A stretch of DNA of 64,000 bases from Celeribacter sp. HF31 (lineage in GTDB: Bacteria > Pseudomonadota > Alphaproteobacteria > Rhodobacterales > Rhodobacteraceae), in contig NZ_JAATOT010000002.1 in the NCBI RefSeq assembly GCF_011806455.1, positions 434,001-498,000 on the forward strand, read 5' to 3'. Shown piece after piece: positions 10,290 to 20,321 of this stretch (positions are counted from its first letter, which is position 1; each line of letters opens with the position of its first letter). A program made the position numbers and the translations under genes. The notes beneath the pieces were generated by a model that saw only the letters and a program-made list of their open reading frames with translations, searched no databases and had not been told where the DNA came from.

Positions 10290-10730
10290 ATGACAAAAGA
10301 AATGTCCGCAGACGAGATCATCGCAAAGCTGAACCTGACGCCCCACCCCGAAGGCGGGCACTATCGGCAAACCTGGATCGCCGAGACCGAAGGCGATGCG
10401 CGGGCCACGGGAACCTGTATCTATTTCCTGCTCAAGGCGGGCGAGCGAAGCCATTGGCACCGGGTCGATGCGACCGAGATTTGGCATTACTACGCGGGCG
10501 CGCCTTTGGTTCTGTCTCTGTCGGAGACGGAAGACGGCCCGGCGCGGGATTTGATCCTTGGGCCAAATTTACAGGCCGGAGAAGCGCCCCAACTCATTGT
10601 GCCGCCGCATCATTGGCAGGCGGCCAAGACGACCGGAGACTGGACGCTGGTCGGCTGTACGGTCTCGCCGGGCTTCCGGTTTGAAGGCTTTGAACTGGCC
10701 GCTGCTGATTTTGAGATTCCGCGCAGCTGA
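10290..10730 (+). CDS. DUF985 cupin-like protein
   Basis: A 146-aa single-domain cupin of the DUF985 family. The signature HPEGGHYRQTW (17-27), the SHWHRVDATEIWHYYAGAPL core (about 54-73) and VPPHHWQAA give the beta-barrel and probable metal ligands. The family has sugar-epimerase-like structure but no firmly assigned reaction. It is cytoplasmic and monocistronic. Confidence 0.85.
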   Translation: MTKEMSADEIIAKLNLTPHPEGGHYRQTWIAETEGDARATGTCIYFLLKAGERSHWHRVDATEIWHYYAGAPLVLSLSETEDGPARDLILGPNLQAGEAPQLIVPPHHWQAAKTTGDWTLVGCTVSPGFRFEGFELAAADFEIPRS

Positions 10731-10974
10731 TTAGGGCCAAGGCGAAGATAATTTCGGGTTACGGGGAATACTGTCGCATTTTTCCCCACAGATTTGGCAA
10801 AATGGTAAGGTTTTCCAGACTGGCTTAAAACTGACGTTGGGTTAACTTGAGCGCGTTAACCAGTGTCGGGGGGGGAACCAGTGACCACACGTTTTCCCAT
10901 TGTTTTGAGTTTTGGACCCGGCGGAGTTGCACCTCGCAAGCTGCCGGGTCTTGTTCTCCTCCCATTTTAACGCT
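10731..10974. other. Intergenic region with hairpins, no gene
   Basis: I see no convincing gene here. It holds an inverted repeat GTTAAC-N8-GTTAAC (10841-10860), a run of eight G (10868-10875) and a hairpin GACCCGGC / GCCGGGTC (10915-10950) followed by a weak T-rich tail. A small RNA or an anmK terminator is possible. Confidence 0.4.
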
Positions 10975-12084
10975 TCAGGCCTTGGCCAGATCAGGGCGCG
11001 AAATGCGCCCGCCCCCGATCGCGGCTCGCACGCCAGTCGTCATCGGCGCAGAGGTCGGCATCCCGTAGATGACCCGCACTGCGAGATAGGCAAAGGCCTG
11101 CGCCTCCAGCATATCGCCATCGAGCGCCACCTCTTCGACCGGCAGCACCGGACAATCCACCCCCGCCGCAATCATCGCCATCAGCGTCGCATTGTGACGC
11201 CCGCCGCCGGTGACATAGAGCGCCGTCGGCGGCTCCGGACAATGGTCCATGGCGCGCGCGACCGAAGCCGCGGCAAAGGCGGTCAGAGTGGCAGCAGCAT
11301 CGGCGTCGGACAGCGGTAGGGCGGCCTCGAGAACGCCGTGAAAATCGTTTCGGTCCAGAGATTTCGGCGGCATTTTGTAGAAATAGGGATGCTCAAGACC
11401 CTTGGCGACGATCTCCATATCCGGCACGCCTTTTGCCGCCAATGCACCGTCCGCATCATGGGTCTCGCCCCGGCGCGCACGCATCAGATCGTTCACCGGC
11501 GCATTCGCGGGGCCAGTGTCAAACGCCAGCAAAGCGCCGGGCGCTGCCGGGTCCTCCACAGAGGGATCGACCCAAGTGAGATTGCCGACGCCGCCGAGAT
11601 TGAGAAAGGCGACCGGCGCCTCCGCCCCGATATAGCGCGCCAAAGCGTGATGGTAGAAGGGCGCCAAAGGCGCGCCCTGCCCGCCCATCTCGACATCTGC
11701 GGACCTGAAATCCCAGACCACCGGCACGCCCGTGACCTCGGCCAAAACCGCGCCGTCGCCCGCCTGATAGGTCCGGCCCTCATCGGGGGCGTGGTTCAAG
11801 GTCTGGCCATGAAAGCCGATCAACTCAAAGCCCTCAAGCCCGGACAAGGCCTCGGCATGGGCCGTCTCGATCAGCTCGGTCAGCTCATGTGACGCCTGCC
11901 AGGTGCCAAGCTCCGCGCGGAACATCTCTTGTTCCGTCTCCGAATAGCCACGAAACGTGCTTTCGCCGAAGTCGAAAATCTCGACACCATCGGTGTTCAA
12001 AAGTGCCACATCCACCCCGTCCAATGACGTGCCGGACATACATCCGGCGGCCCAGATCGGAGACTTCTTACCCTGACGGCTCAT
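10975..12084 (-). CDS. anmK: Anhydro-N-acetylmuramic acid kinase
   Basis: A 369-aa kinase that phosphorylates and opens 1,6-anhydro-MurNAc to MurNAc-6-phosphate during murein recycling. The N-terminal [15 protein letters not shown] phosphate-binding signature (14-28), [11 protein letters not shown], the [13 protein letters not shown] segment and [13 protein letters not shown] place it in the ASKHA-fold AnmK family. It is full length. The start is ATG 12084, with AAGGGAAAGAG just upstream; the frame is open beyond it but overlaps tyrS. It is divergent from tyrS with 72 bp between starts. Confidence 0.95.
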   Translation of the reverse strand: MSRQGKKSPIWAAGCMSGTSLDGVDVALLNTDGVEIFDFGESTFRGYSETEQEMFRAELGTWQASHELTELIETAHAEALSGLEGFELIGFHGQTLNHAPDEGRTYQAGDGAVLAEVTGVPVVWDFRSADVEMGGQGAPLAPFYHHALARYIGAEAPVAFLNLGGVGNLTWVDPSVEDPAAPGALLAFDTGPANAPVNDLMRARRGETHDADGALAAKGVPDMEIVAKGLEHPYFYKMPPKSLDRNDFHGVLEAALPLSDADAAATLTAFAAASVARAMDHCPEPPTALYVTGGGRHNATLMAMIAAGVDCPVLPVEEVALDGDMLEAQAFAYLAVRVIYGMPTSAPMTTGVRAAIGGGRISRPDLAKA

Positions 12085-12156
12085 CACACTCTTTCCCTTT
12101 GACGCGCAGCCCGATATATCAGGCCGCGCTGACCCTTTGAACGGAAAATGTGACAG

Positions 12157-13446
12157 ATGACCTACCATCCCAAATCGGAATTCCTGCGCGTGATCATTGA
12201 GCGCGGGTTCTTGGCCGATTGCACCAATTTGCAAGAGCTGGACGACGCGCTGAACAAGGGGATGGTGACCGCCTATATCGGCTATGACGCGACGGCCAAA
12301 TCGCTGCACGTCGGGCATCTGTTGAACATCATGCTGCTGCGCTGGTTCCAGAAGACCGGCAACAAGCCGATCACGCTCATGGGCGGCGGCACCACGAAAG
12401 TGGGCGACCCCTCTTTCCGCTCCGACGAGCGCCCTCTGTTGGGACCGGAGCAGATCGACGAGAACATCGCAGGCATGCAGCAGGTGTTCGATCGCTATCT
12501 GGACTACGCAGACGCAGGCAACACGCCCTCAAGTAGCGAAGCGGTAGGGCAAAATAATCTTGCGCTCATGCGCAACAACGCCGAATGGCTCGACAGCCTG
12601 AACTACCTCGATTTCCTGCGCGACATCGGGCGGCATTTCTCGGTCAACCGGATGCTGTCCTTTGAATCCGTGAAATCGCGTCTGGACCGCGAGCAATCGC
12701 TGTCCTTCCTCGAATTCAACTACATGATTTTGCAGGCCTATGACTTCCTGGAGCTGAACCGCCGCTACGACTGTCTCTTGCAGATGGGCGGCTCGGATCA
12801 GTGGGGCAATATCGTCAACGGCATCGACCTGACGCGTCGTGTGCTGGACAATGAAATCTACGGGCTGACCACGCCACTTTTGACCACCTCGGACGGGCGC
12901 AAGATGGGCAAATCCCAAGGCGGTGCCGTTTGGCTCAACTCCGAGATGCTCTCGCCCTATGAGTTCTGGCAGTTCTGGCGCAACACGACGGATGCCGACA
13001 CCGGCCGCTTCCTCAAGCTCTACACCGATCTGCCGGTCGAAGAGTGCGAGCGTCTCGGCGCACTTGAGGGTTCAGAGATCAACGAAGCCAAGATCATTCT
13101 CGCCAATGAGGTCACCACGCTTTTGCATGGCGCCGAGGCTGCGCAGGCCGCCGAGGCCACCGCGCGCGAGGTGTTTGAGAAAGGCGGCGTGGGCGATGAC
13201 CTTCCGACCGTGGACCTGGCGGCATCGGACATCGGCGACGGCATTTCCATCGTGCAATTGTTCGTCAAATCCGGTCTCGCCGACAGTGGCAAAGCGGCGA
13301 AACGCCTGTTTGCCGAGGGCGGCGCCAAGGTGAATGACGAAGATCACAAGGATGCGGGCCTTCTGGTGACCGCTGATATGCTCAAGGAGCCGATGAAGCT
13401 GTCGGCGGGCAAAAAACGCCACGCTTTGGTGGTCTGCAAGGGCTAG
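12157..13446 (+). CDS. tyrS: Tyrosyl-tRNA synthetase
   Basis: A 429-aa class I aminoacyl-tRNA synthetase (TyrRS). The HIGH-type motif HVGH is at 51-54 and the KMSKS-type motif KMGKS at 249-253. [12 protein letters not shown] is the tyrosine/ATP site, and a C-terminal S4-like RNA-binding domain (about 355-429) completes the protein. It is essential for translation. The gene is followed by a compact terminator and has only a weak ribosome-binding site. Confidence 0.97.
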   Translation: MTYHPKSEFLRVIIERGFLADCTNLQELDDALNKGMVTAYIGYDATAKSLHVGHLLNIMLLRWFQKTGNKPITLMGGGTTKVGDPSFRSDERPLLGPEQIDENIAGMQQVFDRYLDYADAGNTPSSSEAVGQNNLALMRNNAEWLDSLNYLDFLRDIGRHFSVNRMLSFESVKSRLDREQSLSFLEFNYMILQAYDFLELNRRYDCLLQMGGSDQWGNIVNGIDLTRRVLDNEIYGLTTPLLTTSDGRKMGKSQGGAVWLNSEMLSPYEFWQFWRNTTDADTGRFLKLYTDLPVEECERLGALEGSEINEAKIILANEVTTLLHGAEAAQAAEATAREVFEKGGVGDDLPTVDLAASDIGDGISIVQLFVKSGLADSGKAAKRLFAEGGAKVNDEDHKDAGLLVTADMLKEPMKLSAGKKRHALVVCKG

Positions 13447-13477
13447 AAACGGCTCCAAATCACGAGATGATCCAAAG

Positions 13478-13500
13478 CCGCGCAGCCTCTGCGCGGTTTT
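13478..13500 (+). terminator. tyrS terminator
   Basis: The stem CCGCGCA / TGCGCGG with loop GCCTC is followed by TTTT. Confidence 0.75.
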
Positions 13501-13561
13501 GTGATATTAAAATGCACTGATCTTCATGGATTTTTTCCGTTTTCAGGCGCAGAATACACGT

Positions 13562-14440
13562 ATGAAGAGAGTCGCTTTCCTCCCCCTTGCCTTGACCGGC
13601 GCCCTGATCGGCCTCGCCAGCACGGTGCAGGCGCAGTCCTTTGACGCGAGCCAATGGATCACCGGCGACGGCTGGATCGCGCTAGGTGCCTCGACGGTTG
13701 AGGGGCAAGACGCCTGGCTGGGCGGCGACGGCACATGGACGACCGCTTGGGACGGACTGGGGCTGACATTCGGGGCTTTTGGCACCCTGGGGCGCGAGCA
13801 CGAGACCTATGCGGCGTTGAGCTATAGCCTCAGCTCCGGCGCGCGGTTCGAGATCGGCAATCCGCGTCCGGCCTACGACCAATTCGCCCGTCCGCTGATC
13901 TCTGATGTGATGCTGCCGGAGGCGCTGAGGCGCACCGGCACGGGGTTTAGCCGGCTGACCGACGGCACGATCACCGAAGGCGAATACCTGCCCTATGGTG
14001 TGAGCTATCAGGCCGCAGGTGTGGCGACCTCGCTGCATTATGTCGACGAGTATGACGCCACGGTTCTGGGGCTTGGCGGCGGCTGGCAGAGCGGCGCGTG
14101 GCAGGTCGAGGTGGCGCTGGAATATGTCGATGGCGACACCAATGATGCCAATGCGAAACTGCAAGGCCGCTATGAATTGGGCGCGGGAGAGATGTCCGGC
14201 ACGTTGTCCTACAATGAGGCCAATGACGCCCCCGCCGCGGTAGAACTGGCCTATCGCCACCAAGTGACGGATCGGCTGTCCCTGACAGAATTGGTCTCTG
14301 TCCCGTTTGAAGAGCCCGAGGACGGCGTGGCGCTTTTGGGGGCGAATATTTACCTGCGCGGATCGACCTCTTTGGACCTGTCGGGCGGCTATGGCGCGGG
14401 GGATGGATTGGCCTCTGCGGCGGTGCGCTTCGAGTTTTAA
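13562..14440 (+). CDS. Predicted outer-membrane beta-barrel protein
   Basis: A 292-aa protein with a Sec signal peptide (MKRVAFLPLALTGALIGLAS...VQAQ). The mature region has alternating polar/hydrophobic strands, many Gly, Tyr and Trp, and a terminal Phe (AAVRFEF), the usual Omp85/BAM recognition end. It is likely a small porin-like or structural barrel in the outer membrane. I do not recognise a specific family. ATG 13562 is chosen so that the signal peptide is N-terminal; an ATG at 13526 would add 12 residues in front of it. Confidence 0.7.
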   Translation: MKRVAFLPLALTGALIGLASTVQAQSFDASQWITGDGWIALGASTVEGQDAWLGGDGTWTTAWDGLGLTFGAFGTLGREHETYAALSYSLSSGARFEIGNPRPAYDQFARPLISDVMLPEALRRTGTGFSRLTDGTITEGEYLPYGVSYQAAGVATSLHYVDEYDATVLGLGGGWQSGAWQVEVALEYVDGDTNDANAKLQGRYELGAGEMSGTLSYNEANDAPAAVELAYRHQVTDRLSLTELVSVPFEEPEDGVALLGANIYLRGSTSLDLSGGYGAGDGLASAAVRFEF

Positions 14441-14460
14441 ATCCGATATGCAGACATGAA

Positions 14461-14487
14461 AAAGGGCGCTGATGAGCGCCCTTTCCT
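14461..14487 (+). terminator. Terminator after the beta-barrel gene
   Basis: AAAGGGCGCT / AGCGCCCTTT stem with GATG loop, followed by a CCT-rich tail. It separates the barrel gene from repeat copy 2. Confidence 0.65.
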
Positions 14488-14493
14488 ATTCAT

Positions 14494-14607
14494 TAAAGCG
14501 TTTCTCAAAAACTTGAGGCACTCAATTTTTGAGAAACGCAGCAATATCAATTCAGTGCGGCAACGTTTTTCGCTCAATCTGAAACAGACTAAACGAAAAA
14601 CGCTTTA
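14494..14607. repeat. Miniature two-hairpin element, copy 2 (inverted)
   Basis: A 114-bp element with ends TAAAGCG and CGCTTTA, in the opposite orientation to copies 1 and 4. The hairpins TTTCTC...GAGAAA and CGTTTTTCG...CGAAAAACG are intact. It sits 7 bp beyond the stop codon of the cyclophilin gene at 14615. Confidence 0.88.
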
Positions 14608-14614
14608 TGCCATA

Positions 14615-15172
14615 TCAGTCGGTCACGGTGACGGAGGTCATCACATCCGGCTCACCGATGACGGCGCCGTTCGGGCCAGTGCCGCGTTTGATCTGATTGA
14701 CCACATCCATGCCCGACGTCACCTTGCCGACCACGGTGTATTGACCGTCGAGATGCGGCGCCGGCGCGAACATGATGAAGAACTGCGCATTGGCGGAGTT
14801 CGGGTTCTGGCTGCGGGCCATGCCGACGACGCCGGCATCAAAGGACTGGTCGGAGAACTCTGCCTTCAGATCGGGATAGGTGGAGCCTCCACGCCCGGCC
14901 ATCTGCATCGAGAAATCGGCCGCACCCATCTTGCCATATTGCACGTCGCCAGTCTGCGCCATGAAGCCATCGATCACGCGGTGGAACACGACATTGTCAT
15001 AGGCGCCCTCAGAGGCGAGTTTCGTGATCTGCGCGACGTGGCCCGGAGCGACATCGTCGAAGAGGTCGATATGGACGACACCATTGGCCTCGCCCGAGAC
15101 GGTGATGTCGAGACCGGTCGCGAAGGCCGGACCCGCCACCAAAGCGGCGATCAGGGTGAGCGACTTAAGCAT
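14615..15172 (-). CDS. Periplasmic cyclophilin-type peptidyl-prolyl isomerase
   Basis: A 185-aa cyclophilin with a Sec signal peptide (MLKSLTLIAALVAGPAFATG). The catalytic core VVFHRVIDGFMAQTGD (61-76, with Arg65, Phe69 and Gln73) and NPNSANAQFFIMF are intact. It should catalyse cis/trans proline isomerisation during periplasmic protein folding. Its ATG overlaps the last 8 bases of the upstream cytoplasmic paralogue, so the pair is co-translated. Confidence 0.93.
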   Translation of the reverse strand: MLKSLTLIAALVAGPAFATGLDITVSGEANGVVHIDLFDDVAPGHVAQITKLASEGAYDNVVFHRVIDGFMAQTGDVQYGKMGAADFSMQMAGRGGSTYPDLKAEFSDQSFDAGVVGMARSQNPNSANAQFFIMFAPAPHLDGQYTVVGKVTSGMDVVNQIKRGTGPNGAVIGEPDVMTSVTVTD

Positions 15173-15671
15173 CGGCGGCCACCTTCATGGAGATCATCGC
15201 ATCAGGATACATCGGCGGCTCGCCACGGGTGATCTTGTCGACAAATTCCATGCCGGAGATCACGCGGCCATAGACCGTGTACTGACGGTTGAGGAAGTGG
15301 TTGTCGGAGAAGTTGATGAAGAACTGCGAGTTGGCGGAGTTCGGGTTTTGCGCCCGCGCCGCCCCGATGGTGCCGCGATCATGCGGAATGCCGGAGAACT
15401 CGGCCGGAAGATCCGGCAGATCGGAACCGCCAGTGCCCGCACGACGCAGCTCGAAGTCTTTGTTCTGGTTGCCGAATTTCACGTCACCCGTCTGCGCCAT
15501 GAACCCGTCGATCACACGGTGGAAGACCACGCCGTCATAGGCGCCGGAGCGCGCCAGTTCTTTCATCCGCTCGCAATGTTTGGGCGCGATGTCGGGCAGA
15601 AGCTCTATGACCACCTCGCCGCTGTCCAGCGTGACGATGATCGTGTTTTCAGGGTCTTTGATGTCGGCCAT
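15165..15671 (-). CDS. Cytoplasmic cyclophilin-type peptidyl-prolyl isomerase
   Basis: A 168-aa cyclophilin without a signal peptide. The catalytic segment is VVFHRVIDGFMAQTGD (48-63) and the distal NPNSANSQFFINF segment is intact. It is the cytosolic partner of the exported paralogue immediately downstream, and probably a tandem duplicate. GGAG lies 6 bases before ATG 15671; the longer frame to 15791 has no ribosome-binding site and an unlikely N-terminus. It is divergent from pgk. Confidence 0.93.
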   Translation of the reverse strand: MADIKDPENTIIVTLDSGEVVIELLPDIAPKHCERMKELARSGAYDGVVFHRVIDGFMAQTGDVKFGNQNKDFELRRAGTGGSDLPDLPAEFSGIPHDRGTIGAARAQNPNSANSQFFINFSDNHFLNRQYTVYGRVISGMEFVDKITRGEPPMYPDAMISMKVAADA

Positions 15672-15873
15672 GAGTGGCTCCTCCGAATAGAAAACCGTGC
15701 ATGAGACGGTCGAAATTTTGCGCAGTTTAATCTGCGCGGGGGACAAGGGAAAGGCCGAACTCGTCGCAAGCCCGCCCATCTGTGCCCGCACGGCTCACGG
15801 CGGTTGACGAAGCGGTGATCAGGGTTCAAACAAGTGTCAGATGCCAAACCCTCCCCCGAAAGGATCGATTGCT

Positions 15874-17061
15874 ATGGCTTGGAAAACCCTCGATGATATG
15901 GATCTCGCCGGCAAGGTCGTGCTGACCCGTGTGGACATCAACGTGCCCGTGGCCGACGGCAAGGTGACCGACGCCACCCGGATCGAGCGGATCAAACCGA
16001 CGATCGACGATATTCTGGAAAAAGGCGGCAAGCCTGTGCTTTTGGCGCATTTCGGACGTCCGAAAGGTCAGGTTGTGCCGGAGATGAGCCTTGGACTGAT
16101 CAAGGACGCCGTCTCCGACGTGCTGGGCGTGCCGGTGAAATTTGCGAGCGACTGCATCGGCGGTCCGGCAAAAGAGGGTGTGGCGGAGCTTGGCGAAGGC
16201 GAAGTCTTGCTGTTGGAAAACACCCGCTTCCATGAGGGCGAAACCAAGAACGACGGCCAATTCGCCGCCTCTCTCGCCGCTCTGGGGGATGTCTATGTCA
16301 ACGACGCCTTTTCTGCGGCGCACCGTGCGCATGGCTCGACCGAGGGTGTCGCGAAACTCCTGCCTTCCTGCGCCGGTCGATTGATGCAAGCCGAGCTTTC
16401 CGCGCTCGAAGCCGCGCTTTCCACCCCCGAACGCCCGGTCGTGGCCGTGGTCGGTGGCGCGAAAGTCTCGACCAAGCTCGATCTTCTGGGCAATCTGGTG
16501 CGCAAGGTCGACTACCTGGTGATCGGCGGCGGCATGGCGAACACGTTTTTGGCCGCCGAGGGCGTCGATGTGGGCAAATCGCTTTGTGAGCATGATCTGG
16601 CCGACACCGCGCGCGAGATCATCAAGAAGGCCGATGAGGCCGGATGCGAGATCGTGCTGCCGGTCGATGTCGTCATCGCCCGCGAGTTCAAAGCCAATGC
16701 CGAAAACGAGGTTGTGCCGGTGACGGAATGCCCGGCGGATGCGATGATTTTCGATGCGGGGCCGAAATCGGTCGAACGCATCAGCGAGATCATCGCAGGC
16801 GCCAAGACCTTGATCATGAACGGCCCGCTCGGAGTGTTCGAGCTTGAGCCCTTTGGCAAAGGCACCTTCGCGATGATCGAGAAGATCGCAGAACAGACCA
16901 AGGCAGGCGCTTTGGTGTCCGTGGCGGGCGGCGGCGACACGGTGGCCTCGATCAACGCCTCGGGCCATGGCGCGGATTTCACCTATATCTCGACCGCAGG
17001 CGGCGCTTTCCTCGAATGGATGGAGGGCAAGGAATTGCCCGGGGTTGTGGCCCTCGGCTAA
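15874..17061 (+). CDS. pgk: Phosphoglycerate kinase
   Basis: A 395-aa glycolytic kinase (1,3-bisphosphoglycerate + ADP to 3-phosphoglycerate + ATP). The N-terminal [10 protein letters not shown] substrate motif (17-26), the [10 protein letters not shown] loop, the [13 protein letters not shown] segment and the C-terminal [11 protein letters not shown] nucleotide motif (about 349-359) are intact, giving the two-domain monomer. AAAGGA precedes ATG 15874. It is next to the class I aldolase gene but separated from it by a terminator. Confidence 0.97.
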   Translation: MAWKTLDDMDLAGKVVLTRVDINVPVADGKVTDATRIERIKPTIDDILEKGGKPVLLAHFGRPKGQVVPEMSLGLIKDAVSDVLGVPVKFASDCIGGPAKEGVAELGEGEVLLLENTRFHEGETKNDGQFAASLAALGDVYVNDAFSAAHRAHGSTEGVAKLLPSCAGRLMQAELSALEAALSTPERPVVAVVGGAKVSTKLDLLGNLVRKVDYLVIGGGMANTFLAAEGVDVGKSLCEHDLADTAREIIKKADEAGCEIVLPVDVVIAREFKANAENEVVPVTECPADAMIFDAGPKSVERISEIIAGAKTLIMNGPLGVFELEPFGKGTFAMIEKIAEQTKAGALVSVAGGGDTVASINASGHGADFTYISTAGGAFLEWMEGKELPGVVALG

Positions 17062-17067
17062 GCGTTC

Positions 17068-17096
17068 AAGGCCCGCCGGATCTGGCGGGCCTTTTC
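17068..17096 (+). terminator. pgk terminator
   Basis: The perfect stem AAGGCCCGCC / GGCGGGCCTT with a 6-base loop is followed by a T-rich tail. Confidence 0.85.
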
Positions 17097-17327
17097 ATTT
17101 CTGCCCCCCCCGTGAGGCGATTTGCGCTGCATCAAGACGCTGCCGGGAAAAGCGGCGTAGCCTGCCATCCGACAAGACCTGTGAGCGCTACCTGTAAGAG
17201 AGTCCAGAACGTTAGCGCCACCAAGATTGCGACAGTCCGCCGGGCAAGGTAACTCGGTGGGTGAGAACTGAAAGCCCTCGGGACCGAGGGGGATTTGAGT
17301 CCAAAAGAGGCCAAGAAGAGGAATGAG

Positions 17328-18221
17328 ATGTCTATTCAAGAAATGACCGCCAAAATGGGCGAAGGCCAAGGCTTTATCGCAGCACTTGACCAATCGGGGG
17401 GCTCCACGCCCAAGGCGCTCAAACTCTACGGCGTCGAGGAAAGCGAATATTCCGGCGACGAAGAAATGTTCGACATGGTGCACGCCATGCGTTCGCGCAT
17501 CATCCAATCGCCGTCCTTCACGGGCGACAAGGTGATCGGCGCGATCCTTTTTGAGATGACCATGGACCGTGAAGTCGGCGGCAAACCGACCTCTTTGTTC
17601 CTCTGGGAAGACAAAGGCGTGGTGCCGTTTCTCAAGATCGACAAGGGTCTGGAAGCTGAGGCCAATGGCGTTCAGCTGATGAAACCCATGCCGGGTCTCG
17701 ACGATCTTCTGGCCCGCGCCGCCAAGCTCAAGGTCTTCGGCACCAAAGAGCGTTCGGTGATCAACGCCGCCAATCCGGAAGGCATCAAAGCCGTCGTCGA
17801 CCAGCAATTCGAAATCGGCGAACAGGTGATCAAAGCGGGCCTCATGCCGATCCTTGAGCCGGAAGTGACCATCACCATCGCCGACAAGGCCGAAGCCGAA
17901 GTCCTCCTGCGCGAAGAAATCCTCAAGCATCTCGACGCCATGGACGAGAGCAAACAGGTCATGCTGAAACTCTCCCTGCCGAGTGAGGCCAACTTCTACA
18001 AACCGCTGGTCGATCACCCGCGTGTGTTGAAAGTCGTGGCTCTGTCCGGCGGGTATGGTCGCGATGAAGCCAATGACATTCTGTCGAAAAACACCGGCAT
18101 GATCGCGTCTTTCTCGCGTGCTCTGTCGGAAGGCCTGAACGCCAAACAAAGCGACGCGGAATTCGACGCCACGCTGAAAGCCGCCGTGGACAGCATCCAC
18201 GCGGCCTCCATCGCCGGCTGA
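17328..18221 (+). CDS. Class I fructose-bisphosphate aldolase
   Basis: A 297-aa Schiff-base aldolase that cleaves fructose-1,6-bisphosphate to DHAP and glyceraldehyde-3-phosphate. FIAALDQSGGSTPKAL (14-29), PFLKIDKGLE, PILEPEVTI and VMLKLSLPSE mark the class I bacterial type of about 296 residues, with the Schiff-base Lys probably in MLKLSLP. It is metal independent, unlike class II enzymes. The ribosome-binding site GAGGAA supports ATG 17328. It is located after pgk, as in many relatives, and ends at a hairpin terminator. Confidence 0.93.
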   Translation: MSIQEMTAKMGEGQGFIAALDQSGGSTPKALKLYGVEESEYSGDEEMFDMVHAMRSRIIQSPSFTGDKVIGAILFEMTMDREVGGKPTSLFLWEDKGVVPFLKIDKGLEAEANGVQLMKPMPGLDDLLARAAKLKVFGTKERSVINAANPEGIKAVVDQQFEIGEQVIKAGLMPILEPEVTITIADKAEAEVLLREEILKHLDAMDESKQVMLKLSLPSEANFYKPLVDHPRVLKVVALSGGYGRDEANDILSKNTGMIASFSRALSEGLNAKQSDAEFDATLKAAVDSIHAASIAG

Positions 18222-18642
18222 TCCGCGCGTCACTCCAAAGTTTAGGGCGTCCCTCATCGGGGGCGCCCTTTTCGCGTGTATTCAGCCGCGAGGCCAAGGT
18301 GAGTCGCGCCATGGAAATCCCACCACAAGCCCGAAAGGGGTGGGAAAGATATGTGCATTTGCTCACTGGAACCCGGTCGGAAAAACCATGTAACACTTTT
18401 ACGAACATATATGCTGCATTTGCGAAATCACTTCGCCGTTTCATCAGCGTAAATCCGCATCCTGCGCGCAGAATCCCACTTGCGCGATGGACAAAAAAGG
18501 TCAAAAGGCGTTGAGATTAGGAGGAATTCCGCCCGCATTAAGCAGTATTCCGCCAGAGACACCCTATGATTGGCATTTTCTGCTGCACAGCAAAATTGAC
18601 GCCTTATTTACCCTCCAGACCCTGACATCACGGAGTGCCAGT
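18222..18642. other. Long leader region upstream of opgG
   Basis: A 421-base stretch without a convincing gene. It contains the aldolase terminator (18244-18272, AGGGCG... / ...CGCCCT), an inverted repeat TCCCACC / GGTGGGA (18318-18324 and 18339-18345), an AT-rich stretch around 18390-18420 that may hold the opg promoter, and an isolated AGGAGG (18519-18524) with no start codon at normal spacing. A frame open from 18487 is continuous with opgG but lacks a ribosome-binding site. Confidence 0.5.
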
Positions 18643-20319
18643 TTGACGATTCCCGCCGGTTCCGCCGCAACCCTTGAAACGCCCCCTGACAATCTGCGCC
18701 GCCGCCGGTTCCTCTCGGCCATGGCCGGCTCTGTTGCCCTCTCCGCGGTGATGCCCTCTTGGCTGATGGCGCAAGAGGCCGAAGCCCCCGCAACCGAAAC
18801 CCCGACAGAGGCCCCTGTTGTGGAGCCTGCCCCCGCAGAACCCGCCGCCCCCGAGTTCCCGCCCTTTAGCTTTGACGCGCTCTCTGAGGAAATGCGCAAA
18901 GCGGCCGGTGAGAATTGGCAAGAGGCGGAAAAGATCGAGGGCGCACTCGCAGGTCTCGATTACGACGCCTACCAACGCATCCGCTTCCGCCCCGACCATG
19001 CCCGCTGGCAGGACGAGGGTCAGGAATTCCGCCTGCACGCTTTCCACCTCGGATGGCTGTTCAAAGAGCCGGTGCATATTTTCGAGATCAAGGAGGGCCG
19101 TGCCCAGCCGATGGACTTCACCACCCATGATTTCGAATATGGCGGCAATGTCAGCGAGAAAATCCCCGAGGACACGCCGATGCCGGGGGTTGCGGGCTTT
19201 CGTCTGCACAACCCCCTCAACCGCGCCGATGTCTTCGACGAGCTGATCGCATTCCTGGGCGCAAGCTATTTCCGCGCCTTGGGTCGCGGCACGGTCTATG
19301 GCCTCTCGGCGCGGGGCCTCGCGGTCAACACCGCCATGCAGGGCGGCGAGGAATTCCCGCGCTTTACCGATTTCTGGATCGAACGCCCGATGCCGGGCGC
19401 CAATACGATCACGGTTTATGCCGCGCTGGACAGCAAATCCGTGACCGGTGCCTACCGTTTCGTCATCACCCCCGGTGAGGACACGGAGATGGAGGTCACC
19501 GCGCGGCTGTTCCTGCGCGAGAAAACCGACCAGATCGGCATTGCGCCTCTGACCTCGATGTATCTCTTCGGCGGCGCCGATCCGCGCGGCTTCGACGATT
19601 TCCGCGCCTCGGTGCATGACAGCGAATATCTCGTGCTCAACACGCGCGGTGGCGAGACCTTCCTGCGCGCTTTGAACAACCCGCCGCGTTTGGCGAGTTC
19701 TTATCTGGGCGCAGAGAACCCGCTGTCTTTCGGTCTTATCCAGCGCAGCCGGGATTTCGACGATTACCTCGACGCGCAGGCGCATTACGAACGCCGCCCG
19801 TCCTTGATGGTCGAACCGATTGGCGACTGGGGCAAGGGCACCGTGCGTCTGGTGGAGATTCCGTCGAAACTTGAGGGCAATGACAATATCGTCGCCTTCT
19901 GGGTGCCCGAGGGCAAAATGGAAAAGGGTGCGGCCCTTGAGTACGCTTACCGCCTGCATTGGGGCATGTCGCCGATCGGCGATCGCAGCGTCGATCGCGC
20001 CCGGATCCTGCGCACCCGTGTGGGCGAAGGCGGCGTGGCCGGCGTCGAACAAAAAAGCGACACCCGCAAATTCGTGATTGATTTCGAGGGTGGCATTCTG
20101 TCCTCGCTGCCCGCCGATGCCGTGTTGGTCCCGCAGGTCAGCAGCGGCCGCGGCGAGATCACGCAGGCCATTGTCAGCAAGGTCAGCGGCACCGATATCT
20201 GGCGTCTGGTGATCGAGGCGAAAACCGAGCCCGGAAATGTTGCGGAACTTAAAGCCGCCCTGACGGGTTATGGACAGACATTAACAGAAACCTGGCTTTA
20301 CCAATGGATGAGGGACTGA
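18643..20319 (+). CDS. opgG: Glucan biosynthesis protein G
   Basis: A 558-aa periplasmic protein of the OpgG/OpgD (MdoG) family, required for backbone synthesis or branching of osmoregulated periplasmic glucans. A twin-arginine signal is evident (LRRRRFLSAMAGS at 18-30, then a hydrophobic core to about residue 44). An Ala/Pro/Glu-rich linker and the MdoG domain (about 70-555) follow. I place the start at TTG 18643, because GGAG lies 6 bases upstream and this puts the Tat motif near the N-terminus. ATG 18487 would add 52 residues without a ribosome-binding site. It is the first gene of opgG-opgI-opgH-opgC. Confidence 0.9.
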   Translation: MTIPAGSAATLETPPDNLRRRRFLSAMAGSVALSAVMPSWLMAQEAEAPATETPTEAPVVEPAPAEPAAPEFPPFSFDALSEEMRKAAGENWQEAEKIEGALAGLDYDAYQRIRFRPDHARWQDEGQEFRLHAFHLGWLFKEPVHIFEIKEGRAQPMDFTTHDFEYGGNVSEKIPEDTPMPGVAGFRLHNPLNRADVFDELIAFLGASYFRALGRGTVYGLSARGLAVNTAMQGGEEFPRFTDFWIERPMPGANTITVYAALDSKSVTGAYRFVITPGEDTEMEVTARLFLREKTDQIGIAPLTSMYLFGGADPRGFDDFRASVHDSEYLVLNTRGGETFLRALNNPPRLASSYLGAENPLSFGLIQRSRDFDDYLDAQAHYERRPSLMVEPIGDWGKGTVRLVEIPSKLEGNDNIVAFWVPEGKMEKGAALEYAYRLHWGMSPIGDRSVDRARILRTRVGEGGVAGVEQKSDTRKFVIDFEGGILSSLPADAVLVPQVSSGRGEITQAIVSKVSGTDIWRLVIEAKTEPGNVAELKAALTGYGQTLTETWLYQWMRD

Positions 20320-20321
20320 CT

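Noticed and set aside
14456-15232. A frame through repeat copy 2 and the cyclophilin gene that translates a repeat-derived peptide
   Set aside because: The same nonsense peptide appears in other frames that cross the repeat copies. It is the element read as codons, not a protein.
18628-20052. A 474-codon open frame antisense to opgG
   Set aside because: Third-position GC bias of opgG explains it; no recognisable protein and no start signals.
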